A stretch of DNA of 29,242 nucleotides from UBA5972 sp964567685 (GTDB taxonomy: Bacteria > Pseudomonadota > Alphaproteobacteria > Rhodobacterales > Rhodobacteraceae): the NCBI GenBank assembly GCA_964567685.1, contig CAZMNO010000044.1, positions 1 to 29,242 on the forward strand, given 5' to 3'. How positions within the stretch are numbered: position 1 is the first letter of the stretch; every line of letters begins with the position of its first letter. Positions 13,300 through 22,349 of the stretch are shown here, piece by piece. The translations under genes were made by a program, and so were the position numbers. The notes beneath the pieces are model-generated. The model was not told the origin of the DNA. It searched no databases and worked only from the letters and a program-made list of their open reading frames with translations.

Positions 13300-15834
13300 C
13301 TATTCGCGCGCTCTGAGAATGCGCGCTGGCGGGGATGAAAGGGACCGACGGGCAAAGAACAGCCCGGCCACCAGCGTCACCAGCGCGCCTGCACTTACCA
13401 CCAGAACGGCTGAAACCGGTTCAAAACTATAACTTGCCTCCATCACGAACCGCATCACCGCCCAACCGGCAACGCCTCCGGCAAAAATGGCCACCAGCCC
13501 GGCCGCCGCCCCCATCAGCCCCGCCCGGAGCGCAAAGCTTAAAAGAATGCGCGCACGTCCGGATCCGAGCGTTTTCAGAATCGCAGCCTCATATTCGCGC
13601 GCCCTTTCCCCCGCCGCTGCCGTGCCGATCAGCACAACAAATCCTGTTAGCAACGTTGCCAACGCACCATAGGACGTGGCTGCTGCCAGACCGGTAAGCG
13701 CCTCGGTCACCTGCTCGATCGCATCGCGCACACGGATGGCGGTGATGTTGGGATAGGAGGTCCCGATATCGTTTAATATCGCTGTCTCCGCCTCAAGGTT
13801 TGAATAGACCGTGGCGATATGCGTGTGCGGCGCGGCAGCGATAGCACCGGGGTTCATCGACAGCACGAAACCGATCCCGGCAGTGGAAAAATCAACCACG
13901 CGAAAGCTCGCGATTTCAGCCTCGATATCGCGGCCAAGGATGTTGATGGTCAGCATATCGCCGATTTTCAGACCAAGATCGCGCGCTTCTTCATCGGCGA
14001 AACTGATCAGTGGCGGCCCGGAATAATCTTTCGGCCACCAGTCCCCTTCGGTGATCACCGTTTTTTCCGGCAATTCGGTGGAATAGGTGATGCCCCGGTC
14101 ACCCGAAATAACCCAGTAATCGCCCGCAACCTCTGCTGCGGGCACACCGTTGATCCGCGTGATCAACCCGCGCAGCATCGGTGCGGTATCGACCCGGCTG
14201 ACCCCCTGATCGCTTCGGGTGCGGGCCAGGAATCCGTCCAGCTGATCGGTCTGAATATCGACAAAAAAGAACGATGGGGCGACGTCCGGCAGTTCATCGG
14301 CAATTGCCCCCCTGAGATTGGCATCAATCTGCCCGATGGTTGCCAGTACCGACAGGCCAAGCCCAAGCGACAGGATGACCGGAACGGCCTCGCTTGCAGG
14401 CCCGCCAAGGGCGGCCAGCGCCAGCCTGAGGGCAGTGCGCCCCTTCACAAGCCCAGTCTTTGCCAGCCGGGCGGCCAGATTTTTCACCAGATAGGCAGCC
14501 GCCACGAGAATAATAAGTGCCGCGATAATGCCGCCAAAAGTCCACATGGCCAGCCAGGGGACGGAAGCGTAGAAAAGCGCGCTGGCAAGAAGCGCAGCCA
14601 AGAGGCCGAGAAGAGCCGCCACAACACGCCAGCTTGGCCAGAACCGGTGATTGCTCACAGCATCGCGAAACAAGGCCGCCGGGCGGATGTCGCAGGCGCG
14701 GGCAATTGGCCAGAGTGTGAACAGAAGCGCTGTCAGCGCGCCATAGACTGCCGCCTCAAACAAAGGCGACAGGTGGATGGATCCGGCAATATTCAAAGGC
14801 AGCATCGATGAAATGACCGGCGCGAAAAGAAACGGCAAAACCGCCCCCAGCACCAGACCCAGAGCGATCCCGACAACCGACAAAACCCCGATCTGCAGGA
14901 AATAGACCCTGAAGACAGTGCCACGGCCTGCCCCGAGTGTTTTCAGCGTCGCGATCACCTCGGTTTTGGTTTCAAGATATGCGCGCACGGCGGCAGAAAC
15001 GCCGATACCGCCAACCGCCAGTCCTGCCAGCCCGACAAGCACCAGAAACGAGCCCATCCGTTCCACGAACAGGGCCAGCCCGGGCGCGCCCTGACGGCGG
15101 TCGCGCCAGTGCAGGCCGGTGTCGCGGAAACGTGCATTGGCCTTGGCCTCCAGAGCCGCCAGATCGGTGTTTTCTGAAAGCGCCAGCCGGTATTGGGTTT
15201 CAAAGAGTGACCCCGGCCCGATCAGGCCCGAGCTTGCCAGGTCGATGGTTCTGACCAGCGTGCGCGGCCCCAATCCAAAGCCCTGCGAGGCGGCATCGGG
15301 TTGTTCCCGCAGGATGGCGGAGAGACGAAACTCCTGTGTGCCAAGGTTGAAGTGATCGCCAATCTCAAGCCCGAGCCGGCTGACCAGAAGGCCGTGCATT
15401 ACCGCGCCGGGAACAGCGTTTTCAGCCGCAAGTGCGAGATCAAGCGGCATGTCTGGCTCCAGCGTCACGGCGCCATAAAGCGGATAAGCAGCGTCAATCG
15501 CCATCACCTGCGTCAACCCGCGCCGCACCGCGCTGCCTTCTCCGGCCACCGCCATGGAGCGGAAATCAACGATTTCCGAGACGCGCTCGGCCTCAACCGT
15601 CATCCAGTTCCGTTCCTCTTCAGAGGCAAACCTGTAGGTGAATTCCATCTCCGCATCGCCGCCCAAAATCACGGCCCCCTGCGCGTTCAGCCCATATTCG
15701 ATGCTGGCACGCACAGACCCAATCGCGGCAATGGCGGCTATGCCCAGGATCAGGCAAGCCAGAAAGATGCGAAAGCTCCTGATGCCGCCGCGCAACTCTC
15801 TGAGGGCGATGACAAAGGAAACCGGTGCGCTCAT
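13300..15834 (-). CDS. YbbP-type FtsX-family ABC permease
   Basis: Large inner-membrane permease, 844 residues, of the FtsX/MacB-like family. It has the YbbP layout: an N-terminal helix (about 18-40), a big periplasmic domain, a group of helices around 250-480, a second periplasmic domain and three final helices. Its ATG overlaps the stop of the ATPase gene upstream (ATGA), so the two form one transporter. As in Escherichia coli ybbAP, the pair is divergent from tesA. The substrate is unknown; an envelope lipid or lipoprotein role is a guess from the family. Confidence 0.88.
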   Translation of the reverse strand: MSAPVSFVIALRELRGGIRSFRIFLACLILGIAAIAAIGSVRASIEYGLNAQGAVILGGDAEMEFTYRFASEEERNWMTVEAERVSEIVDFRSMAVAGEGSAVRRGLTQVMAIDAAYPLYGAVTLEPDMPLDLALAAENAVPGAVMHGLLVSRLGLEIGDHFNLGTQEFRLSAILREQPDAASQGFGLGPRTLVRTIDLASSGLIGPGSLFETQYRLALSENTDLAALEAKANARFRDTGLHWRDRRQGAPGLALFVERMGSFLVLVGLAGLAVGGIGVSAAVRAYLETKTEVIATLKTLGAGRGTVFRVYFLQIGVLSVVGIALGLVLGAVLPFLFAPVISSMLPLNIAGSIHLSPLFEAAVYGALTALLFTLWPIARACDIRPAALFRDAVSNHRFWPSWRVVAALLGLLAALLASALFYASVPWLAMWTFGGIIAALIILVAAAYLVKNLAARLAKTGLVKGRTALRLALAALGGPASEAVPVILSLGLGLSVLATIGQIDANLRGAIADELPDVAPSFFFVDIQTDQLDGFLARTRSDQGVSRVDTAPMLRGLITRINGVPAAEVAGDYWVISGDRGITYSTELPEKTVITEGDWWPKDYSGPPLISFADEEARDLGLKIGDMLTINILGRDIEAEIASFRVVDFSTAGIGFVLSMNPGAIAAAPHTHIATVYSNLEAETAILNDIGTSYPNITAIRVRDAIEQVTEALTGLAAATSYGALATLLTGFVVLIGTAAAGERAREYEAAILKTLGSGRARILLSFALRAGLMGAAAGLVAIFAGGVAGWAVMRFVMEASYSFEPVSAVLVVSAGALVTLVAGLFFARRSLSSPPARILRARE

Positions 15835-16526
15835 TGCGCAGCTTTTTCGCTGTCTGGCGATACGATCCGCCCGTCGCTGAGCGTGATCACACGTTGGCAG
15901 CGGGCGGTCAGATCGGGGGCATGGGTCACCAGAAACAGGGTCGCGCCAAAACGGGCGCTTAGATCAAACAGCAACTCTACGATTGCCGCGCCGTTCTTGG
16001 CGTCAAGATTGCCGGTCGGTTCATCTGCCAGCAGAATTTCCGGGCGCGGTGCTGCGGCGCGTGCCAAGGCCACACGCTGTTGCTCACCCCCTGATAGCTG
16101 CGAGGGGTAGTGGTTCACGCGCTCTGCCAGCCCGACCTCGGCAAGTTCTTCCCTGGCGCGTGCAAACGCATCGCGCCGCCCGGCCAGTTCCAGAGGAATG
16201 GCGACATTTTCCAACGCCGTCATCGTTGGGATCAGGTGGAAGGACTGAAACACCACCCCCATGTGATCACGCCGGAACCGCGCCAGCGCGTCTTCGCCCA
16301 TGGCGCCAAGCTCCTGCCCCAGCACCGTGACCGTGCCTGACGTGGCACGCTCAAGCCCGCCCAGCAGCATCAGAAGTGAGGATTTGCCCGATCCTGACGG
16401 CCCGACCAGCCCCACGGCCTCGCCACGCTCGACATCAAGGTTTATTCCTTTCAGTATATCCACCGGGCCTGCATTGCCGCTGAGCGTCAGGGAAACATCC
16501 GCCAAAGACAGGATCGGTTCTGCCAT
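15831..16526 (-). CDS. YbbA-type ABC transporter ATPase
   Basis: ATPase partner of the FtsX-like permease. The 231-residue protein has Walker A GPSGSGKS at 42-49, the signature LSGGEQ at 144-149, Walker B ILLADEP at 164-170 followed by TGNLD, and HLIPTMTALENVAIPL, all typical of the LolD/MacB/YbbA group. An AGGAG site precedes the ATG at 16526. This start codon overlaps the start codon of the divergent tesA by two bases, so each gene has its ribosome site inside the other's coding sequence. Confidence 0.9.
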   Translation of the reverse strand: MAEPILSLADVSLTLSGNAGPVDILKGINLDVERGEAVGLVGPSGSGKSSLLMLLGGLERATSGTVTVLGQELGAMGEDALARFRRDHMGVVFQSFHLIPTMTALENVAIPLELAGRRDAFARAREELAEVGLAERVNHYPSQLSGGEQQRVALARAAAPRPEILLADEPTGNLDAKNGAAIVELLFDLSARFGATLFLVTHAPDLTARCQRVITLSDGRIVSPDSEKAAQ

Positions 16527-17226
16527 GAAAAAGAAACTCCTGCGTCAAAAACGATGCTTTCAATATGGGGCTGTCAGAGTCAGAGGCAAGCGCTTTGCTG
16601 CGATTGTTCTTCTCTGGCTATTCGCTGCGCTGCCCGCTCAGGCTGATAAGATTAAAATTGCGATGCTGGGTGACAGTCTCACACAGGGTTACGGATTACC
16701 CGAGGGTGATGGGCTGGTGCCCCAGCTTGAGCGCTGGCTTTTGGCCAATGGCGAGGATGTAGCGCTTTTGAACGCCGGTGTATCGGGTGACACGACCGCC
16801 GGAGGACTGGCGCGAATTGACTGGACGCTGAGCGAAGATGTCGATGCCCTTATCATCGCCTTAGGTGCCAACGATATGTTGCGCGCCATTGATCCTGCAG
16901 TAAGCCGGGCAAATCTTGAGACTATTCTGATCAAGGTAAAAGAACGGAGAATGCCGGTGTTGCTTGTAGGTTTCAAAGCCCCCGGAAACTACGGGCCAGA
17001 CTATAAAGCCACTTTTGATGCCATCTATCCCGATCTGGCAGCCCAGTATGAGACACTCTATTTCGACGGTTTCTTTGCGCCTCTCACCGAAGGGCGCAAC
17101 AACACGGAAATTCTGCGCGATCTGGTGCAGCCCGATGCGATTCACCCCAACGCAAAAGGGGTTGGGATTATTGTCTCAGCGTTAGGGCCAACGGTCGTGG
17201 AACTAATCCGGCAGGCTGAGGAATAG
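16525..17226 (+). CDS. tesA: TesA-type SGNH hydrolase (lysophospholipase L1 / thioesterase I)
   Basis: Exported GDSL esterase of the TesA family, hydrolysing acyl-CoA, lysophospholipid or aryl esters in the periplasm. Residues 22-40 form a signal peptide ending AQA. SGNH blocks are all present: GDS with catalytic Ser51, Gly near 87 in NAGVSGDT, GAND with Asn116, and DAIHP with Asp204 and His207. The frame is open from 16300 but antisense to ybbA; the ATG at 16525 (MKKKLL) gives 233 residues and a proper signal peptide. An AGGA lies 11 bases upstream. Confidence 0.92.
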   Translation: MKKKLLRQKRCFQYGAVRVRGKRFAAIVLLWLFAALPAQADKIKIAMLGDSLTQGYGLPEGDGLVPQLERWLLANGEDVALLNAGVSGDTTAGGLARIDWTLSEDVDALIIALGANDMLRAIDPAVSRANLETILIKVKERRMPVLLVGFKAPGNYGPDYKATFDAIYPDLAAQYETLYFDGFFAPLTEGRNNTEILRDLVQPDAIHPNAKGVGIIVSALGPTVVELIRQAEE

Positions 17227-17282
17227 GAATTGACGCGCTTTTGCGCGCAGGCAAACATGACCTCGAGTTGAAAGGCCATTGC

Positions 17283-18137
17283 ATGACGTCGCACAATCAC
17301 AAAAGCCCAACCTCCTCGCCTTGCATCCTGACCGTCGCCATCACAGGTTCAGTGGCGCGAAAGGAAGATAACCCGGCAGTGCCGATCACCCTTGCCGAGC
17401 AGATCGAAAGCACACAGGAAGCGTTCGAGGCCGGGGCCAGCATCGCCCATTGCCACGTGCGCAACGACGATCAGAGCACGTCGTCTGATCCCGAAAAATT
17501 CGCAGCCCTGATGGAAGGGCTGCACAAGCACTGCCCCGGCATGATCGTGCAGTTTTCCACCGGCGGGCGCTCAGGTGCCGGGCTTGAGCGCGGTAAAATG
17601 CTGGCGCTGGCACCTGATATGGCCTCGCTCACGGTGGGATCAAACAACTTCCCCACGCGGGTCTATGAGAACCCGCCCGATCTGGTTGACTGGCTGGCTG
17701 GTGAAATGCTTGCCCATAACGTCAAGCCCGAGATCGAGGCCTTTGATTTGTCGCACGTCTTTCAGGCGGTGGCGATGCAAAAGGATGGCCGGCTCAAGGG
17801 GCCGCTTCACATCCAGTTCGTCATGGGTGTGAAAAACGCCATGCCTGTCGATAAGCAGGTCTTTGATTTCTATGTTGAAACCGTCAACAGGCTGGCCCCG
17901 GATGCAACATGGTGCGGCGCCGGGATCGGCGCCAATCAGATTGTGCTGAATGAATGGTCCATTGCCGCAGGCGGCCATACACGTGCTGGTTTGGAAGACA
18001 ATGTGCGCCTGGACAAAACCACTCTGGCCCCCTCAAATGCGGCGCTGATTGCGCGTGCGGCTGAACTTTGTGATAAATATAGCCGCCAGGTTGCCAGTTG
18101 GCAGCAGGCACGTGAAATCCTGGGGCTGCCCGTCTGA
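17283..18137 (+). CDS. BKACE family (DUF849) beta-keto acid cleavage enzyme
   Basis: Zinc-dependent enzyme of the beta-keto acid cleavage family, which condenses a beta-keto acid with acetyl-CoA to give acetoacetate and a new acyl-CoA. The metal motif HCHVR is at residues 56-60, and the C-terminal GAGIGANQIVLNEWSIAAGGHTRAGLEDN region is typical (shown here in parts). Known substrates in the family include 3-keto-5-aminohexanoate and dehydrocarnitine; the substrate cannot be read here. I chose ATG 17283 with AAAGG upstream (284 residues) over an upstream in-frame start at 17241. It follows tesA by 56 bases and may be co-transcribed. Confidence 0.9.
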   Translation: MTSHNHKSPTSSPCILTVAITGSVARKEDNPAVPITLAEQIESTQEAFEAGASIAHCHVRNDDQSTSSDPEKFAALMEGLHKHCPGMIVQFSTGGRSGAGLERGKMLALAPDMASLTVGSNNFPTRVYENPPDLVDWLAGEMLAHNVKPEIEAFDLSHVFQAVAMQKDGRLKGPLHIQFVMGVKNAMPVDKQVFDFYVETVNRLAPDATWCGAGIGANQIVLNEWSIAAGGHTRAGLEDNVRLDKTTLAPSNAALIARAAELCDKYSRQVASWQQAREILGLPV

Positions 18138-18362
18138 TTCCATTGGGCTTTTGTTCTGACCCTTTTGAAAACAGCCATTGGCGATGCATATCCCCGAGCT
18201 ATCAATTGAGGTAAACCCCCTTGCGCGAACTAAAGGGGGAAGCTCGCTGCGCATCGCCGACGTGCAACCATGCCCTGTTGGGCGTGACCTCCTTTGCCCG
18301 CCACTCCCCAAACACAACAATCGCCTCTTCTTTTTTGCGCGGTGACATGAAACACTCAGCCT
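18138..18362 (+). other. Intergenic stretch with nested stem structure
   Basis: Three perfect stems nest inside one another: GGCGATGC 18180-18187 with GCATCGCC 18251-18258, CGAGCT 18195-18200 with AGCTCG 18241-18246, and CCCCCTT 18216-18222 with AAGGGGG 18233-18239. This makes a 79-base rod with internal loops, ending 104 bases before the next gene. No T-tract follows. It could be a leader structure of the downstream gene, a small RNA or a repeat. No known riboswitch or tRNA consensus was recognised. The remainder of the stretch shows nothing clear. Confidence 0.5.
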
Positions 18363-19910
18363 ATGGATTTGTTTGACTCTGCGTTCTATTCGATCGCCGA
18401 TCTGTTGTCGGCGGTCTTTATCATCCTGCTCAGCCTGATTGCGTTGATGTTGTCGGTATTTTACGTCATCGACTCTCAGCAAAGCCGCGATGCAGTCCGG
18501 CGAAATTTCCCTGTCTTGGGGCGGTTTCGCATTCTTTTCAAAAGGCTGGGCGAGTTCTTTCGCCACTATTTCTTTGCCATGGACCGCGAGGAAATGCCCT
18601 TTAACCGGGCGGAAAGGCAGTGGATTGCGCTTTCCAGCGAAGGGCGGGACAATACCGTGGCCTTCGGGTCGTCCAGATCACTTGGGATGCCGGGATCGGT
18701 CATTTTCAACAATTGCGCATTTCCGGCACTGGACAACGATAATACGGAACCGCCTGATATAAAAATCGGCCCCACGGCAAGACAGCCCTATTCTTGCAGC
18801 TCGATTATCAATGTTTCAGCAATGAGTTTCGGAGCCATTTCAAAACCAGCGGTTCAGGCGCTGTCAGCGGGGGCGAAAATGGCTGGCTGCTGGCTCAACA
18901 CTGGCGAAGGTGGTTTGTCGCCTTATCACCTGGAGGGCGGGGCCGATATCGTGTTTCAGATCGGCACGGCGAAATATGGTGTGCGCAACGAGGATGGCAG
19001 CCTGAACGAAGATAAATTGCGCGAGGTGGCGGCGCATGATCAGGTCAAAATGATCGAGCTGAAACTGGCGCAAGGGGCCAAGCCCGGCAAGGGCGGTATT
19101 CTGCCCGGTTCCAAGGTCACAAAGGAAATAGCGGCGATCAGAGGCATTCCGGCAGGAAGGGACTCAATCTCGCCCAACCGGCATCCTGAAGTTGCAAATG
19201 AAGGCGAACTCCTTGATTTCATTTCCCGCCTGCGCGAACTCTCCGGCAAACCCGTCGGTTTCAAGACGGTGATTTCCGATGCCGGCTGGCTGGAAACCCT
19301 GTGCCGCGAGATTCACGAGCGCGGTCTTGGGCATGCACCGGATTTCATTGCCGTTGATGGCGGTGACGGCGGCACCGGGGCGGCACCGATGCCGCTGATG
19401 GACAATGTCGGAATGACCTTGAAGGAATCGCTGCCATTGCTGGTGGATGTGCTGAACCGCTTCGGTCTGAGGGATCGCATACGCATCATTGCCTCGGGCA
19501 AGCTGGTGACACCAGCCGAGGTCGCCTGGGCCTATTGTGCCGGGGCTGATTTTGTCACTACGGCACGGGGGTTCATGTTTGCAATTGGCTGCATTCAGGC
19601 GATGAAATGCAATCGCAATACCTGCCCGACCGGCATCACCACCCATGACAAACGCCTGCAACACGGGCTGGTGCCGGGTGTGAAGGCCGAGCGGGTTAAA
19701 AACTTCGTCACCAAAATGCGCTATGGCGTCAACCTGATCGCGCATTCCTGTGGGGTGCATCACCCGCGCGAACTGACCCGCGCCCATTGCCGCATCGTGC
19801 GCCGGGGGCCGGTTTCAGTGCCGCTGTCAGAGCTTTACCCCGATCAGCCTGTGCTGGCGGAATACGCCCATCAGATCATCGAAAAAGCTGCCCACAATCC
19901 ACCGAAATAG
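18363..19910 (+). CDS. Membrane-anchored glutamate-synthase-like FMN protein
   Basis: A 515-residue stand-alone protein of the FMN-binding glutamate synthase family (the YerD-like group), matching the central FMN domain of GltB without its glutaminase part. Residues 12-36 form a hydrophobic membrane anchor. Recognisable blocks are SSIINVSAMSFGAIS, NTGEGGLSPYH, KPGKGGILPGSKVT, DGGDGGTGAAP and the cysteine motif CNRNTCPTG, where GltB carries its Fe-S ligands. Without a glutaminase domain it may use ammonia or act on another substrate. No good ribosome site precedes the ATG. Its 3' end overlaps the convergent antiporter gene by 40 bases. Confidence 0.88.
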   Translation: MDLFDSAFYSIADLLSAVFIILLSLIALMLSVFYVIDSQQSRDAVRRNFPVLGRFRILFKRLGEFFRHYFFAMDREEMPFNRAERQWIALSSEGRDNTVAFGSSRSLGMPGSVIFNNCAFPALDNDNTEPPDIKIGPTARQPYSCSSIINVSAMSFGAISKPAVQALSAGAKMAGCWLNTGEGGLSPYHLEGGADIVFQIGTAKYGVRNEDGSLNEDKLREVAAHDQVKMIELKLAQGAKPGKGGILPGSKVTKEIAAIRGIPAGRDSISPNRHPEVANEGELLDFISRLRELSGKPVGFKTVISDAGWLETLCREIHERGLGHAPDFIAVDGGDGGTGAAPMPLMDNVGMTLKESLPLLVDVLNRFGLRDRIRIIASGKLVTPAEVAWAYCAGADFVTTARGFMFAIGCIQAMKCNRNTCPTGITTHDKRLQHGLVPGVKAERVKNFVTKMRYGVNLIAHSCGVHHPRELTRAHCRIVRRGPVSVPLSELYPDQPVLAEYAHQIIEKAAHNPPK

Positions 19911-20917
19911 ACGGCGAGCACCAGATAGCTGTCCAGGCCCGCGCCAAATACCCGCGGTGTACGCCGGATCAGCAGGCCAGCGACATAAATGGTGGTGACC
20001 AGAATTCCGGTCACGATGCTAAGCTCGGCGACCGGGTTGACCTCGGCCAGAATGGGGCCTTCGCGATAAACGATATCGGCAGGCAGGATCAGGGCCAGCA
20101 TGATCAGGTTACTGCCAAAAATATTGGAAATCGCCATCGTATAGGCCCCCATGCGGGCGGCTTTGAACGTGGTGCTGAGTTCCGGCATCGAGGTGGCCGC
20201 TGCCAGAAGGGCGATGCCTATGAAACTTGCTCCATAGCCGGTTTGTTCGGCAATCACCTCGGCGCGATTGGCAACCAGATAGCCAGCGATCAGGATCAGG
20301 AAGGCTGCCACACCCGCCTGCACAAGCAGGTTTCCGGTCGTTTTTGACTGAAGATCACCGCCCCCCAATATCGCGACGGGTGACTCGCCATCGCCGGGCA
20401 TATCGATCGGTGCCCAGGACCCGCGCGCATCATATTGCCTGAGAAAACCGATCACCATCGGGTAGGCGACGAACAGTGCCAAGGAACCAAGGCCAACGGC
20501 CCAGACAACCTCAACCTCGCCCAGAAAACTGACCAGCAGCAGGACATTGAGAAAAATCACCAGAAACACCGCCTCCAGCGCATGCGTCGGTTTGCGCGGC
20601 CAGCTGGTCAGCGCATAGCGCACGAACAAGATATCCGCTACCGCCAGAATGGCCGTCTGCATGGTCACGCCGCCAAACATATTGCCCAGCACCAGATCAG
20701 CATTCCCCGCCTGCGCGGCGGTGATTGTGGTGACAATCTCAGGCAGTTCGGTGGCCGTTGCCAGAAACACCAGCCCGATGAATTCGCGCGTCCAGCCCAG
20801 CCTTTCGGCAAGCTCATCGCCCAGAACCACCATGCGCGTTCCGGCATACCAGACAAGCCCGGTCGCCAGTGCAAACAGCACCAGATTGAGCGGCAGAGAG
20901 AGCGGTACACTCAGCAT
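19871..20917 (-). CDS. CaCA-family cation antiporter (Na+/Ca2+ exchanger type)
   Basis: Inner-membrane antiporter of 348 residues with ten or so helices in two inverted halves. Each half carries an alpha-repeat: FLATATELPEIVTT at about 51-64 and AAATSMPELSTT in the second half, with the acidic residues that bind the cation, and NMFGG/NIFGSN following. It starts 28 bases after the APC permease stop with AAGGGG upstream, so the two are probably one operon. Which ion is carried is not readable. The end overlaps the convergent glutamate-synthase-like gene. Confidence 0.9.
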   Translation of the reverse strand: MLSVPLSLPLNLVLFALATGLVWYAGTRMVVLGDELAERLGWTREFIGLVFLATATELPEIVTTITAAQAGNADLVLGNMFGGVTMQTAILAVADILFVRYALTSWPRKPTHALEAVFLVIFLNVLLLVSFLGEVEVVWAVGLGSLALFVAYPMVIGFLRQYDARGSWAPIDMPGDGESPVAILGGGDLQSKTTGNLLVQAGVAAFLILIAGYLVANRAEVIAEQTGYGASFIGIALLAAATSMPELSTTFKAARMGAYTMAISNIFGSNLIMLALILPADIVYREGPILAEVNPVAELSIVTGILVTTIYVAGLLIRRTPRVFGAGLDSYLVLAVYFGGLWAAFSMI

Positions 20918-20945
20918 TGGTGCCCCTTTTTGGGCGCATTGCCCC

Positions 20946-22187
20946 TTAGGTCAGAAAATAGGGCCCGATCAGCAGAGCAAGGCAGGTCACAACCCCGATG
21001 AGGGGAACCGGCAGTGGCACGGTAAAGATCCCGTCAGGCTTGGGGTCGCGCCTGAGTTTGACCACGACCAGCGCGATATTGACCAGGGCAAAGACGAAAA
21101 GGATGATCTGAGAGGTCAGCGATACAAGGAAATCAAGCGGTACAAAAAGTGCGCCCACAAGCATAAGAACCGTGATCAGGATCGTTGCGTTGAGTGGCGT
21201 GCGGGTTGTCGGATTAACCTGAGAAATCCATGGTGGCACCCTGCCCTTGCGTCCGAGCCCGTACATCACTCTGGCGGCCATGATAATCTCGATAACCACG
21301 CCGTTCAGCGTGGCAACGATAGCGATCAGGATGATGCCGAAAGGCGGAATACCGGTCAGCCGCTCAAACAACAGGCTGATCGGCGCATCGGTTGCCGAAA
21401 GCTCGGAAATTTCAAGCACCTGCACGGCAACAAATACCACCATGAAATAAATCACAGTCACCGCCAGCAGCGAAATGATAATCGCCCAGGGCATTGTTTT
21501 GCTGGGGTTTCTGGTTTCCTCGACCAGATTGACCACATCGTCAAACCCGATAAAGGCAAAGAACGCGATCAGCCCCGCCGCAAACACGCCTGAAAGCGCT
21601 GCACCATCGTTGAGAGGCGGCAGCGAGGTTGGAATCTCTTTCAGCATGCCCGGATTAACAAGAAATCCGGCGACCACGATGACCACCAGCCCAAGGATCT
21701 CGATCACTGTCAGTATCCCGGCAAATGTGACGGATTCCTGCACCCCCTTGGCGGCAATCGCCCCCATTGCCAGCACGATCACCGTCACGATTACCGGTCG
21801 CGGCAGATCGACAAGCTGCTCGACATAACCTGCACAGCCCAGACTGATCGCCGCCCCGGCAACGGTTGCGGCAAACACGATCAACAAGCCGGTTGCCAGT
21901 GTCAGCCAGTTCCAGCCAAAACCGGCATCGACATAAACCGCTTCTCCGGCACTTTGCGGAATACGGCCGGAAAACTCGGCAAAGCTGAGGGCGCTGAAGG
22001 CCATCACGAAAGCGGCAAACAAAAAGGCCGCCGGAGCATAGATGCCAGCCTGTTCGGCGGCAGTTCCGATCAGTACATAGATCCCGGCGCCAATGGTGAT
22101 GCCAAGACCGTAAAGAACCAGCAGCGGCAGGCCGATGACGCGGCGCAATTGTGGCGTGTCGTTTGTGTTATTCGCGTCTGTGGGCAA
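20946..22187 (-). CDS. APC-family amino acid permease
   Basis: Inner-membrane amino acid/cation symporter with about twelve helices. The first helix region GLGITIGAGIYVLIG has the unwound GxG motif of the family, and FAFIGFDDVVNLVEETRNPSKTMP is the usual helix 6-7 block. Start choice: the frame opens with TTG at 22277, but that codon lies in an FNR box and only 14 bases beyond the upstream terminator. A second TTG at 22187 has an excellent AGAGGAG site 9 bases before it and gives 413 residues (then PTDANNT), so I prefer it. Substrate unknown. Confidence 0.85.
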   Translation of the reverse strand: MPTDANNTNDTPQLRRVIGLPLLVLYGLGITIGAGIYVLIGTAAEQAGIYAPAAFLFAAFVMAFSALSFAEFSGRIPQSAGEAVYVDAGFGWNWLTLATGLLIVFAATVAGAAISLGCAGYVEQLVDLPRPVIVTVIVLAMGAIAAKGVQESVTFAGILTVIEILGLVVIVVAGFLVNPGMLKEIPTSLPPLNDGAALSGVFAAGLIAFFAFIGFDDVVNLVEETRNPSKTMPWAIIISLLAVTVIYFMVVFVAVQVLEISELSATDAPISLLFERLTGIPPFGIILIAIVATLNGVVIEIIMAARVMYGLGRKGRVPPWISQVNPTTRTPLNATILITVLMLVGALFVPLDFLVSLTSQIILFVFALVNIALVVVKLRRDPKPDGIFTVPLPVPLIGVVTCLALLIGPYFLT

Positions 22188-22263
22188 TTGCGTGAACTCT
22201 CCTCTTGCTACAAAATCATTGGACTTGCTCAGAGTAGTTTCGGTGTTTCGCCCAATCAACTCC

Positions 22264-22277
22264 TTGATTTCAATCAA
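22264..22277 (-). promoter_or_regulatory. Perfect FNR/FnrL-type box before the APC permease
   Basis: TTGATTTCAATCAA matches TTGAT-N4-ATCAA exactly and is extended by one flanking C/G pair (22263 and 22278). Its centre is about 83 bases upstream of the preferred TTG start. A weak -10 (TACTCT, 22231-22236) would put the box near -46. This suggests oxygen-responsive control of the permease-antiporter operon. Confidence 0.6.
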
Positions 22278-22290
22278 GCTCGCTCAATAC

Positions 22291-22319
22291 AAAAAAACCG
22301 GGTCCGTTGAGCGGACCCG
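22291..22319 (-). terminator. Rho-independent terminator of the five-gene operon
   Basis: On the minus strand an 8-bp perfect stem, CGGGTCCG/CGGACCCG (22312-22319 with 22299-22306), with a 5-base loop is followed by seven T. It lies 31 bases past the Ldh_2 stop and cleanly separates this operon from the permease gene. Confidence 0.93.
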
Positions 22320-22349
22320 ACGCAGGTAGTTCACGTCGCGTTTTCTCTT

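Noticed and set aside
13819..14811. Plus-strand 330-codon open frame antisense to ybbP
   Set aside because: A shadow frame of a GC-rich real gene; the minus-strand protein is a full FtsX-family permease.
17232..17250. CGCGC-TTTT-GCGCG hairpin after tesA as a terminator
   Set aside because: Only a 5-bp stem and no T-tract; tesA and the DUF849 gene may be co-transcribed.
22188..22277. Upstream TTG start for the APC permease
   Set aside because: It would place the start codon in a perfect FNR box 14 bases from a terminator and lacks a ribosome site; the TTG at 22187 has a strong one.
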